A DNA stretch of 64,000 bases. It comes from Rhizobium sp. C4. GTDB taxonomy: Bacteria; Pseudomonadota; Alphaproteobacteria; Rhizobiales; Rhizobiaceae. Location of the stretch: NCBI RefSeq assembly GCF_021026315.1, contig NZ_JAJNCX010000017.1, positions 1 to 64,000 of the forward strand, in the 5' to 3' direction. The position numbers and the translations under genes were made by a program. Positions 25,525 through 34,339 of this stretch are shown here, one piece after another; positions within the stretch are counted from its first letter, which is position 1; the number at the start of each line of letters is the position of its first letter. The notes under the pieces were generated by a model, which saw nothing but the letters and a program-made list of their open reading frames with translations, ran no database searches and was not told the DNA's origin.

Positions 25525-26712
25525 CTAAAACTTCATCCCCGGCACCGCCAGCGGATTGTCCGTCAGCGCCGCCCGATCCGCACCACCCACGCGCGGCTTG
25601 CCGATAAACGCATCGAAGAGATCACGCACGAAATCCTCTTCGAGGTCCTTGGTGATCAGCACCAGCCGCGTGCGGCGATCCTCGCCGGGCCAGGCGTCCA
25701 GCCGCGCCGGCGGGTGGAGCGTCGACTGGGCGGCATGCAGCACCAGCGGCCGCGACGGATCGTCGGAGAGCATGACGATCGCCTTCATGCGCAACAGCTT
25801 CTCGCCATGCGCCGAGCGCAGGAGGTCCACGAACATGGCTACGGCGTTCCGGTCGATCGGCTGGTCATGCACGATGGAGAAGGAGCGGATGCTGGCATCG
25901 TGGCGGTTCACGTCGTCATGGCTGTGGTGATGGTGGCCATGGGCGTGAGGCGCATGATCGTGGTCATGGGCGTGATGATCTTGGCCGTCATGGTGATGAT
26001 GGCCGTGGTCATGGTGCCCATGGTCATCGTGATGATGATCCCGCGCCTTGTCCTCATGTGCCAGCCAGCGCGCCACATCCGGGCTCTTGGCCGTCACGTC
26101 GAAATAGCCGGCTTCCAGCAGCCTGGCCGTGCCCGCCTCATCGCCATCGGCATCGAGGATGCGCGCATTCGGATTGATTGCCATCAGCCGCGCGGCCAGC
26201 ACATTGACCTCGGACGGTTCGGCCATGGCCGTCTTGGAAATCACCAGCCGGTCGGCCACCGCCGCCTGCCGGCGTGCTTCTTCGTGATTGTCGAGCGAGC
26301 GCATGCCATTCAGCGCGTCGATCACCGTCACGACGCCGTCGAGATGGAAATTCTGCGCCAGAACCGGATTGCCGATGACCGATTGCAGAACCGGCACCGG
26401 ATCGGCAAGCCCCGTCGTCTCGATGACGACGCGCGAGATCGGCTTCATCTTGCCCGTCTGCATCAGATCGATGAACGAGGCGAGCGTGTCGACCAGCTCG
26501 CCGCGCACCGTGCAGCAGAGGCACCCGTCGGAAAGCTCCACCATCTGGTCGCCGGATGTCTCGACCAGCATGTGGTCGATGCCGACATCGCCGAATTCGT
26601 TGATGATGACGGCGCAGTCGGAGAGCTGCCGATCCTTCAGCAGCCGGTTGAGCAGCGTCGATTTGCCGGCGCCGAGAAAGCCGGTGATGATGGAAACGGG
26701 GATGCTTTTCAC
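25525..26712 (-). CDS. COG0523 (CobW-like) GTPase with His-rich metal-binding loop
   Basis: A 395-residue G3E-family P-loop GTPase metallochaperone. Walker A is GFLGAGKST (residues 11-19), the metal motif is CLCC (in DGCLCCTVRG), and the guanine motif is SKTA (in LVISKTAMAE). Between the GTPase and C-terminal CobW domains lies a stretch of about 45 residues that is mostly His and Asp (near 225-270). This points to zinc (ZnuA/ZagA-type) or cobalt handling; genuine CobW clusters with cobN, which is not here. It ends just after the duplicated flank and lies 9 nt downstream of the D,D-carboxypeptidase gene. Confidence 0.93.
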   Translation of the reverse strand: MKSIPVSIITGFLGAGKSTLLNRLLKDRQLSDCAVIINEFGDVGIDHMLVETSGDQMVELSDGCLCCTVRGELVDTLASFIDLMQTGKMKPISRVVIETTGLADPVPVLQSVIGNPVLAQNFHLDGVVTVIDALNGMRSLDNHEEARRQAAVADRLVISKTAMAEPSEVNVLAARLMAINPNARILDADGDEAGTARLLEAGYFDVTAKSPDVARWLAHEDKARDHHHDDHGHHDHGHHHHDGQDHHAHDHDHAPHAHGHHHHSHDDVNRHDASIRSFSIVHDQPIDRNAVAMFVDLLRSAHGEKLLRMKAIVMLSDDPSRPLVLHAAQSTLHPPARLDAWPGEDRRTRLVLITKDLEEDFVRDLFDAFIGKPRVGGADRAALTDNPLAVPGMKF

Positions 26713-26721
26713 GAGGCGCCC

Positions 26722-27840
26722 TTACTCTTGCGAAGGACGCGGCTTCGGGATCGGAATGCGCTTGAGCTTCGGCCCGCCATCGCCCTGCTCGATCCCGTCG
26801 CCATTGGCCGCGCCCGGCTCCGGCGGCAGGAGGTCGGCGACGACAAAGCGCGGATCGTGATCCATCTCGTGCAGATAGGGCGACTTGAGCTTCATCTTGC
26901 CCTCTTCGTCACGTCCCTCGGAACGCACCTGCGCGGCCTTCGGATTGCAGATCTCGTCGCGCACGTCGGCCACCTGATCGCGGGTCGCGCCGTAGGGCGC
27001 AAGGCTCGACAATGTGTCGCCGCCCATCATGGTCTTGGTCAGGCCCAGTTGCAGCAGGTCGGCCGCCTGATCGGCGCGCCCGCCAAGGCTGTCGGCGCCG
27101 AGAACGACGGCCACCACCGTGCGCCCGCCGCGCGTGGCCGAGCCGATCTGGTTGAAGCCGGACGAGCAGATGAAGCCCGTCTTCATGCCGTCCGCGCCGT
27201 CGAAACGGCCGATCAGCAGATTGTAGTTGGTGTATTTCTTGGTGCCGTTGATGAAGCCTTCGAGCGAGAAATAGCTCGCATATTCGGGAAACTCGCGGCG
27301 CAGCGCCACGGTCAGCACGGCCAGATCACGCGCCGTCGTATACTGCCCCTGTTCGGGCATGCCATTGGCATTGACGAAATGGCTGGAGAACATGCCGAGC
27401 CTTGCGGCTTCCGCATTCATCATCGACACGAAATTGTCGTCCGAGCCGCCCACTGCCTCGCCGATCGCCATGGCGATATCGTTGGCTGACTTGACCAGCA
27501 TGATCTTCAGCGCCGTGTCCATCGTCATGCGCGCGCCGGGCTTGAAATACATCTTGCTCGGCTTCTGCGCCGCCGCCTGCTTCGACATGACCACGGGCGT
27601 GTCGAGCGTGATGCGGCCGCTTTTCAGCGCCTTGAAGGTGACGTAGGAGGTCATCAGCTTGGTGAGCGAGGCCGGATACCAGCGCTGGAAGGCCTCCTCG
27701 TGATAGATCACCTTGCCGGTCGCGACATCGACGACGATCTTCGGATTGGCAAGCGCATCCGCAGGCAGGGCAATCGTTGCCGCCACAGCCAGCGCCACCG
27801 CGCCGCCCATCACCTTCCGCAGGATGCCGACCGCTACCAT
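26722..27840 (-). CDS. D-alanyl-D-alanine carboxypeptidase (DacA/PBP5-like)
   Basis: A 372-residue periplasmic serine peptidase that trims the terminal D-Ala of peptidoglycan stem peptides. The signal sequence covers about residues 1-31. SxxK is SLTK (S58, K61), the second motif is SAN in KSANDIAMAI, and the third is KTG in GMKTGF. The C-terminal part is short and polar, ending in a Pro/Lys-rich tail, with no clear amphipathic anchor. It precedes the COG0523 GTPase by 9 nt on the same strand; D,D-carboxypeptidases are zinc-independent, so the pairing is not self-explanatory. Confidence 0.93.
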   Translation of the reverse strand: MVAVGILRKVMGGAVALAVAATIALPADALANPKIVVDVATGKVIYHEEAFQRWYPASLTKLMTSYVTFKALKSGRITLDTPVVMSKQAAAQKPSKMYFKPGARMTMDTALKIMLVKSANDIAMAIGEAVGGSDDNFVSMMNAEAARLGMFSSHFVNANGMPEQGQYTTARDLAVLTVALRREFPEYASYFSLEGFINGTKKYTNYNLLIGRFDGADGMKTGFICSSGFNQIGSATRGGRTVVAVVLGADSLGGRADQAADLLQLGLTKTMMGGDTLSSLAPYGATRDQVADVRDEICNPKAAQVRSEGRDEEGKMKLKSPYLHEMDHDPRFVVADLLPPEPGAANGDGIEQGDGGPKLKRIPIPKPRPSQE

Positions 27841-28007
27841 GTGAGAAACTCCTTGAAATGAACGTTCGTCGCTCGAAACCCTGGGTCTATTACCCTATAT
27901 GGACGGGACGAGGAAAGGCCATTGATTGATTTGGCGCGCCGGTCCAAGATCGGTTCGACACCTTTATGGCCCGCCGCATACACACCAATGAAGACAGGAT
28001 TTCGACT

Positions 28008-29168
28008 ATGCCGATTTTGAACCGCGCCGCAGAGCTTCAGGACGAAGTCGCCGGCTGGCGGAGGAAGCTGCACGAGAACCCGGAACTGCTCTACGACGTC
28101 CACGCCACTGCCGCCTTCGTTGCCGACAAGCTGAAGGAACTGGGCGTTGACGAGGTGGTGACCGGCCTTGGCCGCACCGGCGTCGTCGGCATCATCAAGG
28201 GCAAGGGCCCCGGCCGCACGATCGGCCTTCGCGCCGACATGGACGCGCTGCCGATCAACGAACTGACCGGCAAGCCCTGGGCCTCCAAGACCCCCGGCAA
28301 GATGCATGCCTGCGGCCATGACGGCCACACCGCCATGCTCCTGGGTGCGGCAAAATACCTCGCCGAGACGCGCAACTTCACCGGCTCTGTCGCGGTCATC
28401 TTCCAGCCCGCCGAAGAAGGCGGCGCCGGCGGCTACGAGATGGTGAAAGACGGCATGATGGAGCGCTTCGGCATTGCCGAAGTCTATGGCATGCACAATT
28501 TCCCCGGCGTTCCGGTCGGAACCTTCGCCATCCGCAAGGGCGCGATCATGGCCTCGACGGACGAGTTCATGATCACGGTCAAGGGGCTGGGCGGCCATGC
28601 GGCCATGCCGAACCGCGGCGTCGACCCGGTCGTCATCGGCTCGCAGATCGTCATGGCGCTGCAGACCATTGCCTCGCGCAATGCCGACCCGCTGGAATCG
28701 GTCGTCGTCTCGGTCACCAAATTCAATGCCGGCAATGCCCATAACGTCATCCCGAACGAGGCCAAGCTCGGTGGCACTGTGCGCACGCTGAAAAAGGAAA
28801 TGCGCGACCTCGCCGAAAAGCGGCTGAAGGAAATCGCGCAAGGGATTGCCGCCGCCGCCGGCGGCAGCGCGGAGATCTGGTATGACCGCAACTACCCGGT
28901 CACCTACAACCACGATCTCGAAACCGAACATGCGATTGCAGCAGCCGTCGCGATTGCCGGCGAGGCCAATGTCGAGAAGAACATGAACGCCACCATGGGC
29001 GGCGAGGACTTCTCCTACATGCTCGAAGCCCGCCCCGGCGCCTTCATCGTCATCGGCAACGGCGAAAGCGCCAGCCTCCACCACCCGGAATACGACTTCA
29101 ACGACGAGATCATCCCGCACGGGATTTCCTATTGGGTGAAGCTGGCCGAAAGCCGGTTGGCGGGGTGA
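28008..29168 (+). CDS. M20 family amidohydrolase (hippurate hydrolase-like)
   Basis: A 386-residue M20D metallopeptidase that removes acyl groups from N-acyl amino acids or similar amides. Metal ligands are visible in MHACGHDGHTAML, in QPAEEGGAGG, in MHNFP, and near the end in GGEDFSYML and LHHPEYDFND. The dimerisation domain lies at about residues 185-295. I took the ATG at 28008 (MPILNRAAELQDEV), with AGGA 8 nt upstream; an in-frame extension to 27966 is not conserved-looking. It is divergent from the carboxypeptidase. The substrate is unknown. Confidence 0.92.
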   Translation: MPILNRAAELQDEVAGWRRKLHENPELLYDVHATAAFVADKLKELGVDEVVTGLGRTGVVGIIKGKGPGRTIGLRADMDALPINELTGKPWASKTPGKMHACGHDGHTAMLLGAAKYLAETRNFTGSVAVIFQPAEEGGAGGYEMVKDGMMERFGIAEVYGMHNFPGVPVGTFAIRKGAIMASTDEFMITVKGLGGHAAMPNRGVDPVVIGSQIVMALQTIASRNADPLESVVVSVTKFNAGNAHNVIPNEAKLGGTVRTLKKEMRDLAEKRLKEIAQGIAAAAGGSAEIWYDRNYPVTYNHDLETEHAIAAAVAIAGEANVEKNMNATMGGEDFSYMLEARPGAFIVIGNGESASLHHPEYDFNDEIIPHGISYWVKLAESRLAG

Positions 29169-29189
29169 GAGGCTGGTCCTCTCCCCTTG

Positions 29190-29640
29190 TGGGACCGTTG
29201 CATAACTCGCGCTTGTTGGGATTTTGAGGATTGAAGACGCAGCTTTTCGAGCCCGGTTGTTGATGTGCTGGGCTTCTGGGTTGTTCTTTGTCGGCGTTGG
29301 GTGGTTTTGGGCGCAGTTCGCCCCTGGTCAAGTCGTCGTCAGCGTGACTCAGTGGCACATGTTGAAGGTGAGTGGCAGCAAGCAGCACCTGCGCCCTGGT
29401 CTTCGCCAGTGGTTGCGGAAGGTCGCGGTGATGCTTGTTGGCCCGCCGCATCAGGCGCGGCTTGATCCCGCGTTGCATGAGCACCCGCTCCGCGATCATA
29501 GGTGTGATAGGCGCCTCCGACCAGGACCGTGCGCTTGTCGCCGCGGACCAGATCATCGGCCACGACCTTGTCGTTGACATTGGCCGGCGTCGTGATAACC
29601 CCCCGCCGGACTGTCTTCCCACCGCCGCCAGACCCTGCAG
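29190..29640 (-). mobile_element. Degenerate IS5-family insertion sequence remnant
   Basis: This segment carries a broken transposase on the minus strand and lies in a 655-base region with no intact gene. Its left edge (near 29190) directly follows CTCCCCTTGTGGG, the start of a palindromic repeat, as if the element had inserted there. No intact terminal inverted repeat pair or target duplication was found, so the boundaries are approximate. Confidence 0.6.
29326..29601 (-). pseudogene. IS5-type transposase fragment, frameshifted and internally deleted
   Basis: Reading from 29601 downward, one frame gives TPANVNDKVVADDL then RGDKRTVLVGGAYHTYDR, typical of the DDE core of IS5-type transposases around the second Asp. 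The reading then shifts frame to GIKPRLMRRANKHHRDLP, and a deletion joins this to AQVLLAATHLQHV, normally the extreme C-terminus (AQVLLAA-FN-RR). The region with the catalytic Glu is missing and there is no start codon, so it cannot encode an active enzyme. Confidence 0.65.
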
Positions 29641-29666
29641 AACCAGTGCATCATTTCAGTGGAATT

Positions 29667-29696
29667 TTTCCATCTCCCCGCAAGGCGAGATGGAAA
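29667..29696. repeat. Perfect 10-bp hairpin
   Basis: TTTCCATCTC (29667-29676) and GAGATGGAAA (29687-29696) flank a 10-nt loop. The CATCTCCCCGCAAGG core resembles the CTCCCC palindromes elsewhere. It lies 127 nt before hisC. Confidence 0.65.
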
Positions 29697-29823
29697 GTGG
29701 CGCTGAAGGATTCGCCGGACTGGACAATCGTTAGTCTGCGCTGATCCGTCCCAAATCCCCACACTCGACAAAAACCCCTTTCCGCACTATTGCCTTGGCC
29801 TTCCAAATTCAGGGGCTTTTCGC

Positions 29824-30942
29824 ATGACCATGACTGCTTCCGCACCCGTTCCGCGTCCCGGCGTGATGGAGATCTCGGCCTATGTGCCGGGCAAGGATGG
29901 CGCTGGCTTTTCCGGCCGGATCTTCAAGCTGTCGTCCAACGAGACGCCGCTGGGGCCGAGCCCAGCGGCGATCGAGGCCTATCGTCATGCGGCGGAGCAT
30001 CTGGAGCTTTATCCGGACGGTCAGGCGACCGAGTTGCGCGAGGCCATTGGCGCGGTGCATGGGTTGAACCCGGCCAATATCATCTGCGGCGCTGGGTCCG
30101 ACGAACTGCTTGGCCTGATTTGCCGCTGCTATCTGGGTGCTGGCGATGAGGCGATCATCACCGAGCATGGGTTCCTCGTCTATCGCATCCAGATCACCGC
30201 TTCGGGCGCCACGCCCGTCACGGTGAAGGAAGACGATTGCCGGGTGAATGTCGACAACATCCTCGCCGCCGTCACCGACAAGACCAAGGCGGTCTTCATC
30301 GCCAATCCGGGCAATCCGACCGGCTCCTATATTCCGATGGCCGATATCCGCCGCCTGCATGCCGGTCTGCCGGCGCATGTGCTCTTGGTTCTGGATGCGG
30401 CTTACGCCGAGTATGTCCGCCGCAACGATTACGAGACGGGCGTCGAGCTGGTATCCGCCAATCGCAATGTCGTCATGTGCCGCACCTTCTCCAAGGCCTA
30501 TGGCCTGGCGGCGCTGCGCGTCGGCTGGCTCTATGGGCCGGCGGAAATCCTTGCCGCCCTGAACCGTGTGCGCGGACCCTTCAACATGACCGTGCCGGGC
30601 CTTGCAGCAGCGGCTGCCGCCGTGCGCGATCAGGCCTTTGTCGAAAAGGCGGTGGCGCATAATTCGCTCTGGCTGGAAAAGCTGACGCATGCCTTCGAGG
30701 CGATGGGCCTCAAGGTCACGCCATCGGTCGCCAATTTCGTGCTGATCCATTTCCCGGATACCGATGGCAAGCGCGCGTCGGATGCGGATGCGTTCCTGAC
30801 CTCGCGCGGCTACATCCTGCGCGGCGTTGCCGGCTACGGCCTGCCCAATGCCCTGCGCATGACGGTCGGCACGGAAGAGGCCAATCGCGGTGTCATCGAG
30901 GCACTGGATGAATTCATGGCCCAAGAAGCGGGGCGCAAGTAA
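29824..30942 (+). CDS. hisC: Histidinol-phosphate aminotransferase family protein
   Basis: A 372-residue class II PLP aminotransferase. [12 protein letters not shown] near residue 37, the [13 protein letters not shown] motif, LDAAYAEYV, and [13 protein letters not shown] with the PLP Lys fit HisC. Enzymes of this type interconvert imidazole-acetol phosphate and histidinol phosphate, and many also transaminate aromatic 2-oxo acids. The gene is directly followed by tyrC, so this copy more likely serves tyrosine/phenylalanine synthesis; a second hisC may exist elsewhere. It has no partner histidine genes here. Confidence 0.9.
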   Translation: MTMTASAPVPRPGVMEISAYVPGKDGAGFSGRIFKLSSNETPLGPSPAAIEAYRHAAEHLELYPDGQATELREAIGAVHGLNPANIICGAGSDELLGLICRCYLGAGDEAIITEHGFLVYRIQITASGATPVTVKEDDCRVNVDNILAAVTDKTKAVFIANPGNPTGSYIPMADIRRLHAGLPAHVLLVLDAAYAEYVRRNDYETGVELVSANRNVVMCRTFSKAYGLAALRVGWLYGPAEILAALNRVRGPFNMTVPGLAAAAAAVRDQAFVEKAVAHNSLWLEKLTHAFEAMGLKVTPSVANFVLIHFPDTDGKRASDADAFLTSRGYILRGVAGYGLPNALRMTVGTEEANRGVIEALDEFMAQEAGRK

Positions 30943-30943
30943 C

Positions 30944-31882
30944 GTGGCAAAGCTTTACGAAAACATTGCCCTGATCGGCATCGGCCTCATCGGCTCGTCG
31001 ATTGCGCGCGACATCAAGGCCCATGGTCTGGCCTCCAAGGTCACGATCTCGACGCGTAGCGCCGCGACGCTGAAGCGCGCGGAAGAGCTGGGGCTGGGCG
31101 ACGCCTATGTGGCGGATGCGGCGGAAGCCGTGCGCGATGCCGATCTCGTCATCGTCTCGGTTCCGGTTGGCGCTTCGGGTGCTGTCGCCGAGCAGATTGC
31201 CGGCAGCCTGAAGCCCGGCGCGACCGTTACCGACGTGGGGTCGACGAAGGCGTCCGTCATTGCGCAGATGCAGCCGCATATGCCGGAACATGTGCATTTC
31301 ATTCCCGGCCACCCGATTGCCGGCACCGAACATTCCGGCCCTGACGCCGGCTTTGTCGGCCTCTTCACGGGCCGCTGGTGCATTCTGACGCCGGTTCCGG
31401 GGACGGATGCTGGAGCGGTCGCCAAGCTGCGCGATTTCTGGAACGCGCTCGGCTCCAAGGTCGAGGAGATGGACCCTGCGCATCACGACAAGGTGCTCGC
31501 CATCGTGTCGCATCTGCCGCATATCATCGCCTACAATATCGTCGGCACCGCGGACGATCTGGAGACGGTGACGGAATCGGAAGTCATCAAATATTCGGCC
31601 TCCGGCTTCCGCGACTTCACGCGTCTCGCCTCCTCCGATCCGACCATGTGGCGGGATGTGTGCCTGCACAACAAGGACGCGATCCTGGAAATGCTGGCGC
31701 GGTTTTCCGAAGACCTCGCCTATCTCCAGCGGGCGATCCGCTGGGGCGATGGCGACAAGCTCTTCGATCTCTTCACCCGCACCCGCGCCATCCGCCGCTC
31801 GATCATCGAGGCGGGCCAGGATACGGCAGCGCCGAACTTCGGCCGTAACGCTGCCGCCGGCGAGCTCAAAGCGGGGGAATGA
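30944..31882 (+). CDS. tyrC: Prephenate/arogenate (cyclohexadienyl) dehydrogenase
   Basis: A 312-residue NAD-dependent dehydrogenase that decarboxylates prephenate or arogenate on the way to tyrosine. The N-terminal Rossmann motif is GIGLIGSSIA. HPIAGTEHSGPDAG carries the catalytic His and GGR-type residues, and SHLPHIIAYNIVG follows. There is no chorismate mutase or ACT domain. I took the GTG at 30944, one base after the hisC stop; an ATG further upstream would overlap hisC. Its 3' end overlaps the convergent DUF2125 gene by 17 nt. Confidence 0.92.
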   Translation: MAKLYENIALIGIGLIGSSIARDIKAHGLASKVTISTRSAATLKRAEELGLGDAYVADAAEAVRDADLVIVSVPVGASGAVAEQIAGSLKPGATVTDVGSTKASVIAQMQPHMPEHVHFIPGHPIAGTEHSGPDAGFVGLFTGRWCILTPVPGTDAGAVAKLRDFWNALGSKVEEMDPAHHDKVLAIVSHLPHIIAYNIVGTADDLETVTESEVIKYSASGFRDFTRLASSDPTMWRDVCLHNKDAILEMLARFSEDLAYLQRAIRWGDGDKLFDLFTRTRAIRRSIIEAGQDTAAPNFGRNAAAGELKAGE

Positions 31883-32864
31883 CCCCAAGCGGAATGATGC
31901 CGAGCTGGACGCGCCCGTCGCGGATGTTCAGCGTCACCTTGCCGGTCTTGCCGTCGGCCGAGAGGCTTTTCAGCAGGATCGAGGCGGTGTCGATGATGGT
32001 GGTTGCCCGCGGGAAGCTCTTGGAGAGCGTCGCCTGAAGGGCGGCGTAATTTTCCACATCGATGGTCAGGTCGCCGGTGAGCAGGCCGTTTTCGGCGATC
32101 CGGAACGGGCCGGAAACGGCGAGCGTGCCGTTACTGCCGAAATTGATGGCGAGCCGCTTGATGTCGCCCTGGATTGCCTCGCCGGCAACGATGGGCGCGC
32201 CGGAGAGAACATTGCCGCGCCCGTCGAGCGTCGCCTCCAGGCTGGTCGAAAATACCGGCAGGTTGACCGGGATGAAGCCGGTTTCGACCTTCGAGCCTTC
32301 CGAGCGGGAGGATATGTCGAGATCCGGGCCGTTCTGGCGGACATTGAGTTCGGCGTGATCGCTGGTGATCTTCAGCGGGGTCGGGCCCGAGGGCAGCGTG
32401 ACCGTACTGTCGATCTTGCCGATCTGGACCAAGCCGTGGGTGATGCCTGTGAGGTCGCCGCCAATATCGCTGTCGAGGTTCTGCCAGTTCGTGTCGGTGG
32501 TCAGGCCGTTGGCGAACTTCGCCTTGACCGGGCTTGCGATCGAGAATGTGGCGTGTAGCGGATCATGGACGAAGGTGGTCGTGCGCACCGTGCCGGTGGA
32601 AAGATCGATGCCTGTCACCGGGTCCACGAATTTCGCCGACTTGCAGACAGCGGAAACCCGCGCCGGCAAGCCCGTGAAATCATATTCGGCGCAGCTGTCG
32701 GGCGCATTCGTGCCCGGCGGGGCAACGACGGCATTCAGATAGACCCTGGCCTGATGCGCGGCGAAATAGAGGGCCCCACCATAAAGCACGACAACGAGCA
32801 GGATCAGTTTGGCCCACCAGGGAAATCGGCGGCGGCGATTGACGGGCTCGCTGTAAGTCGGCAT
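31866..32864 (-). CDS. DUF2125 exported or membrane-anchored protein
   Basis: A 332-residue protein with a basic N-terminus and a single hydrophobic segment (WAKLILLVVVLYGGALYFAA, about residues 17-36) that anchors or exports it. The remainder is beta-rich, with an early Cys pair (SCAEY and AVCKSA), and matches DUF2125, an alphaproteobacterial family of unknown function with AsmA-like character. It converges on tyrC and is divergent from the ChaC-type gene, 47 nt away. Confidence 0.87.
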   Translation of the reverse strand: MPTYSEPVNRRRRFPWWAKLILLVVVLYGGALYFAAHQARVYLNAVVAPPGTNAPDSCAEYDFTGLPARVSAVCKSAKFVDPVTGIDLSTGTVRTTTFVHDPLHATFSIASPVKAKFANGLTTDTNWQNLDSDIGGDLTGITHGLVQIGKIDSTVTLPSGPTPLKITSDHAELNVRQNGPDLDISSRSEGSKVETGFIPVNLPVFSTSLEATLDGRGNVLSGAPIVAGEAIQGDIKRLAINFGSNGTLAVSGPFRIAENGLLTGDLTIDVENYAALQATLSKSFPRATTIIDTASILLKSLSADGKTGKVTLNIRDGRVQLGIIPLGVIPPL

Positions 32865-32911
32865 GGAAAACTCCGTGTTGGTGATCGAACAGGCGTATAC
32901 TGAGGCGCGAT

Positions 32912-33454
32912 ATGGAAGATTTTTGGGTCTTTGGCTATGGCTCGCTGATGTGGAATCCGGGCTTTGCCTTCGAGGAGCGGCAGATTGCCCGCGCCTATGG
33001 CTATCGGCGCTCGCTCTGCATACGCTCCTGGGTGCATCGCGGCACGCGTGAAAAGCCGGGTCTGGTGCTCGGGCTCGACCGCGGCGGCAGCTGCAAGGGT
33101 GTGGCTTTCCGCGTGTCGGAGGCCGAGCGAGAGGCCGTGCTTGAATATCTGCGCGCCCGCGAACTCGTCACCAATGTCTATCTGGAGCGGTTCGCCCAGG
33201 CTCGCCTGGCCGATGGGCGCTGGGTCCGGACGCTGATCTATGTCGCCGATCCGGGCCATGAACAGTTCGAGCGGCCTTCAAGCCCGGAAGAAGCGGCGGG
33301 CATTGTCGCGAACGCTGTCGGCGCGTCAGGCGACAATCTCGACTATGTGCGCAATACGGTCACGCATATGCGCGAGCTTGGCATTCGCGATCACTGGCTG
33401 GAAGGCGTTCTGCACCACGCCGAATCGGTCGAAATGCCGATTACTGGCTCCTAA
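32912..33454 (+). CDS. chaC: Glutathione-specific gamma-glutamylcyclotransferase (ChaC-like)
   Basis: A 180-residue enzyme that splits glutathione into 5-oxoproline and Cys-Gly. The substrate loop FGYGSLMWNPGF is at residues 7-18, and LRARELVTNVYLER carries the catalytic Glu. Length and motifs fit the ChaC1/2 group. The gene is short, monocistronic and sits between convergent plsC (14-nt overlap) and divergent DUF2125. A -10-like element lies close to the ATG; I could not place a firm -35. Confidence 0.93.
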   Translation: MEDFWVFGYGSLMWNPGFAFEERQIARAYGYRRSLCIRSWVHRGTREKPGLVLGLDRGGSCKGVAFRVSEAEREAVLEYLRARELVTNVYLERFAQARLADGRWVRTLIYVADPGHEQFERPSSPEEAAGIVANAVGASGDNLDYVRNTVTHMRELGIRDHWLEGVLHHAESVEMPITGS

Positions 33455-34223
33455 GCTCCGAGATCCGCTTCTTCGCCGTCGGCGGCAGGATGAGGTGAGG
33501 ATTGGCGTCCACCGTATCGAGGAGGCACTTGTCGCTGGCCTCTTCCATCGTCTTCACCAGATGGTCGAAGAATTCCTTCTCGTCCATGCCCGGTGCGATC
33601 GGCGGCAGGATGCGCGCCTTGATGACGCCGCCCTGGCGGATCGACTTGCGGCGCGGCCAGAAAATGCCGGCATGGTGGACGACTGGGACGACCGGCATCT
33701 GCAGGTCGCGATAGAGCCGCGCGATGCCGTATTTGTAGACGGGCTCGGCGCCTGACGGGCGGCGCGTGCCTTCCGGATAGATGATCAGCTGGCGGCCGGT
33801 CTTCATTTCCTCCAGCGTCCGGGCCATGACATCGGTCATGGCCTTGCCGCGGGCGGCGCGGTTGACGCCGATCATGCGCTGCTTGGCGACATACCAGCCG
33901 AAGACGGGAATCCAGAGAAGTTCGCGCTTCAGGATGAAAAGCGGGTCTTCGATATGCGGCAGGAAGGCGAATGTGTCCCAGAAGGACTGGTGCTTGGGCG
34001 CGAAGATGAAGGGCCCCTTGGGCAAGTTTTCCAACCCCTCGATCTCGACGCGCGTGCCGACGATCACCTTCATCAGCCAGAGGTTCGAGCGCGCCCAGAA
34101 CTTGGGGACGAAATAGGCCTTCTTGCGGGGCAGGATGAAGTAGATCGGCGTGAAGATGATCATCTCGGCGATGAACATCATGTAGAACAGCACGTTGAAA
34201 ATTACCGACCGGATCGCGACCAT
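33441..34223 (-). CDS. plsC: 1-acyl-sn-glycerol-3-phosphate acyltransferase
   Basis: A 260-residue inner-membrane acyltransferase forming phosphatidic acid from lysophosphatidic acid. An N-terminal hydrophobic segment (residues 5-29) precedes the HX4D motif in KHQSFWDTFAF and the block YPEGTRRPSGAEP. I took the ATG at 34223, with GGAAGG 6 nt upstream; the same frame continues far upstream without a start signal. It is the last gene of ftsE-ftsX-ydcF-plsC, a conserved rhizobial order, 116 nt after ydcF. Confidence 0.93.
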   Translation of the reverse strand: MVAIRSVIFNVLFYMMFIAEMIIFTPIYFILPRKKAYFVPKFWARSNLWLMKVIVGTRVEIEGLENLPKGPFIFAPKHQSFWDTFAFLPHIEDPLFILKRELLWIPVFGWYVAKQRMIGVNRAARGKAMTDVMARTLEEMKTGRQLIIYPEGTRRPSGAEPVYKYGIARLYRDLQMPVVPVVHHAGIFWPRRKSIRQGGVIKARILPPIAPGMDEKEFFDHLVKTMEEASDKCLLDTVDANPHLILPPTAKKRISELRSQ

Positions 34224-34339
34224 TCTTGCCTTCCGCCTTACCAAAGCTCCGTCCTGCCCGACGGGCCCGGATGTTGCGGGAAGAGCTACACGAAAACCAA
34301 TCTGGACAAAAGCAAGGAAAGTGCTTCCTCGCAAAGATC

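Noticed and set aside
25915-26045. Repeat-like run of CATGGTCATG and GATGATG units that could suggest a tandem repeat or CRISPR
   Set aside because: It is the codon run of the His/Asp-rich loop of the GTPase; units are irregular and no spacers are present.
25462-27489. A 675-codon open frame across the COG0523 GTPase and the carboxypeptidase
   Set aside because: It spans two well-supported genes on the other strand and shows runs of V/M/I/R that are the complement of the His-rich loop.
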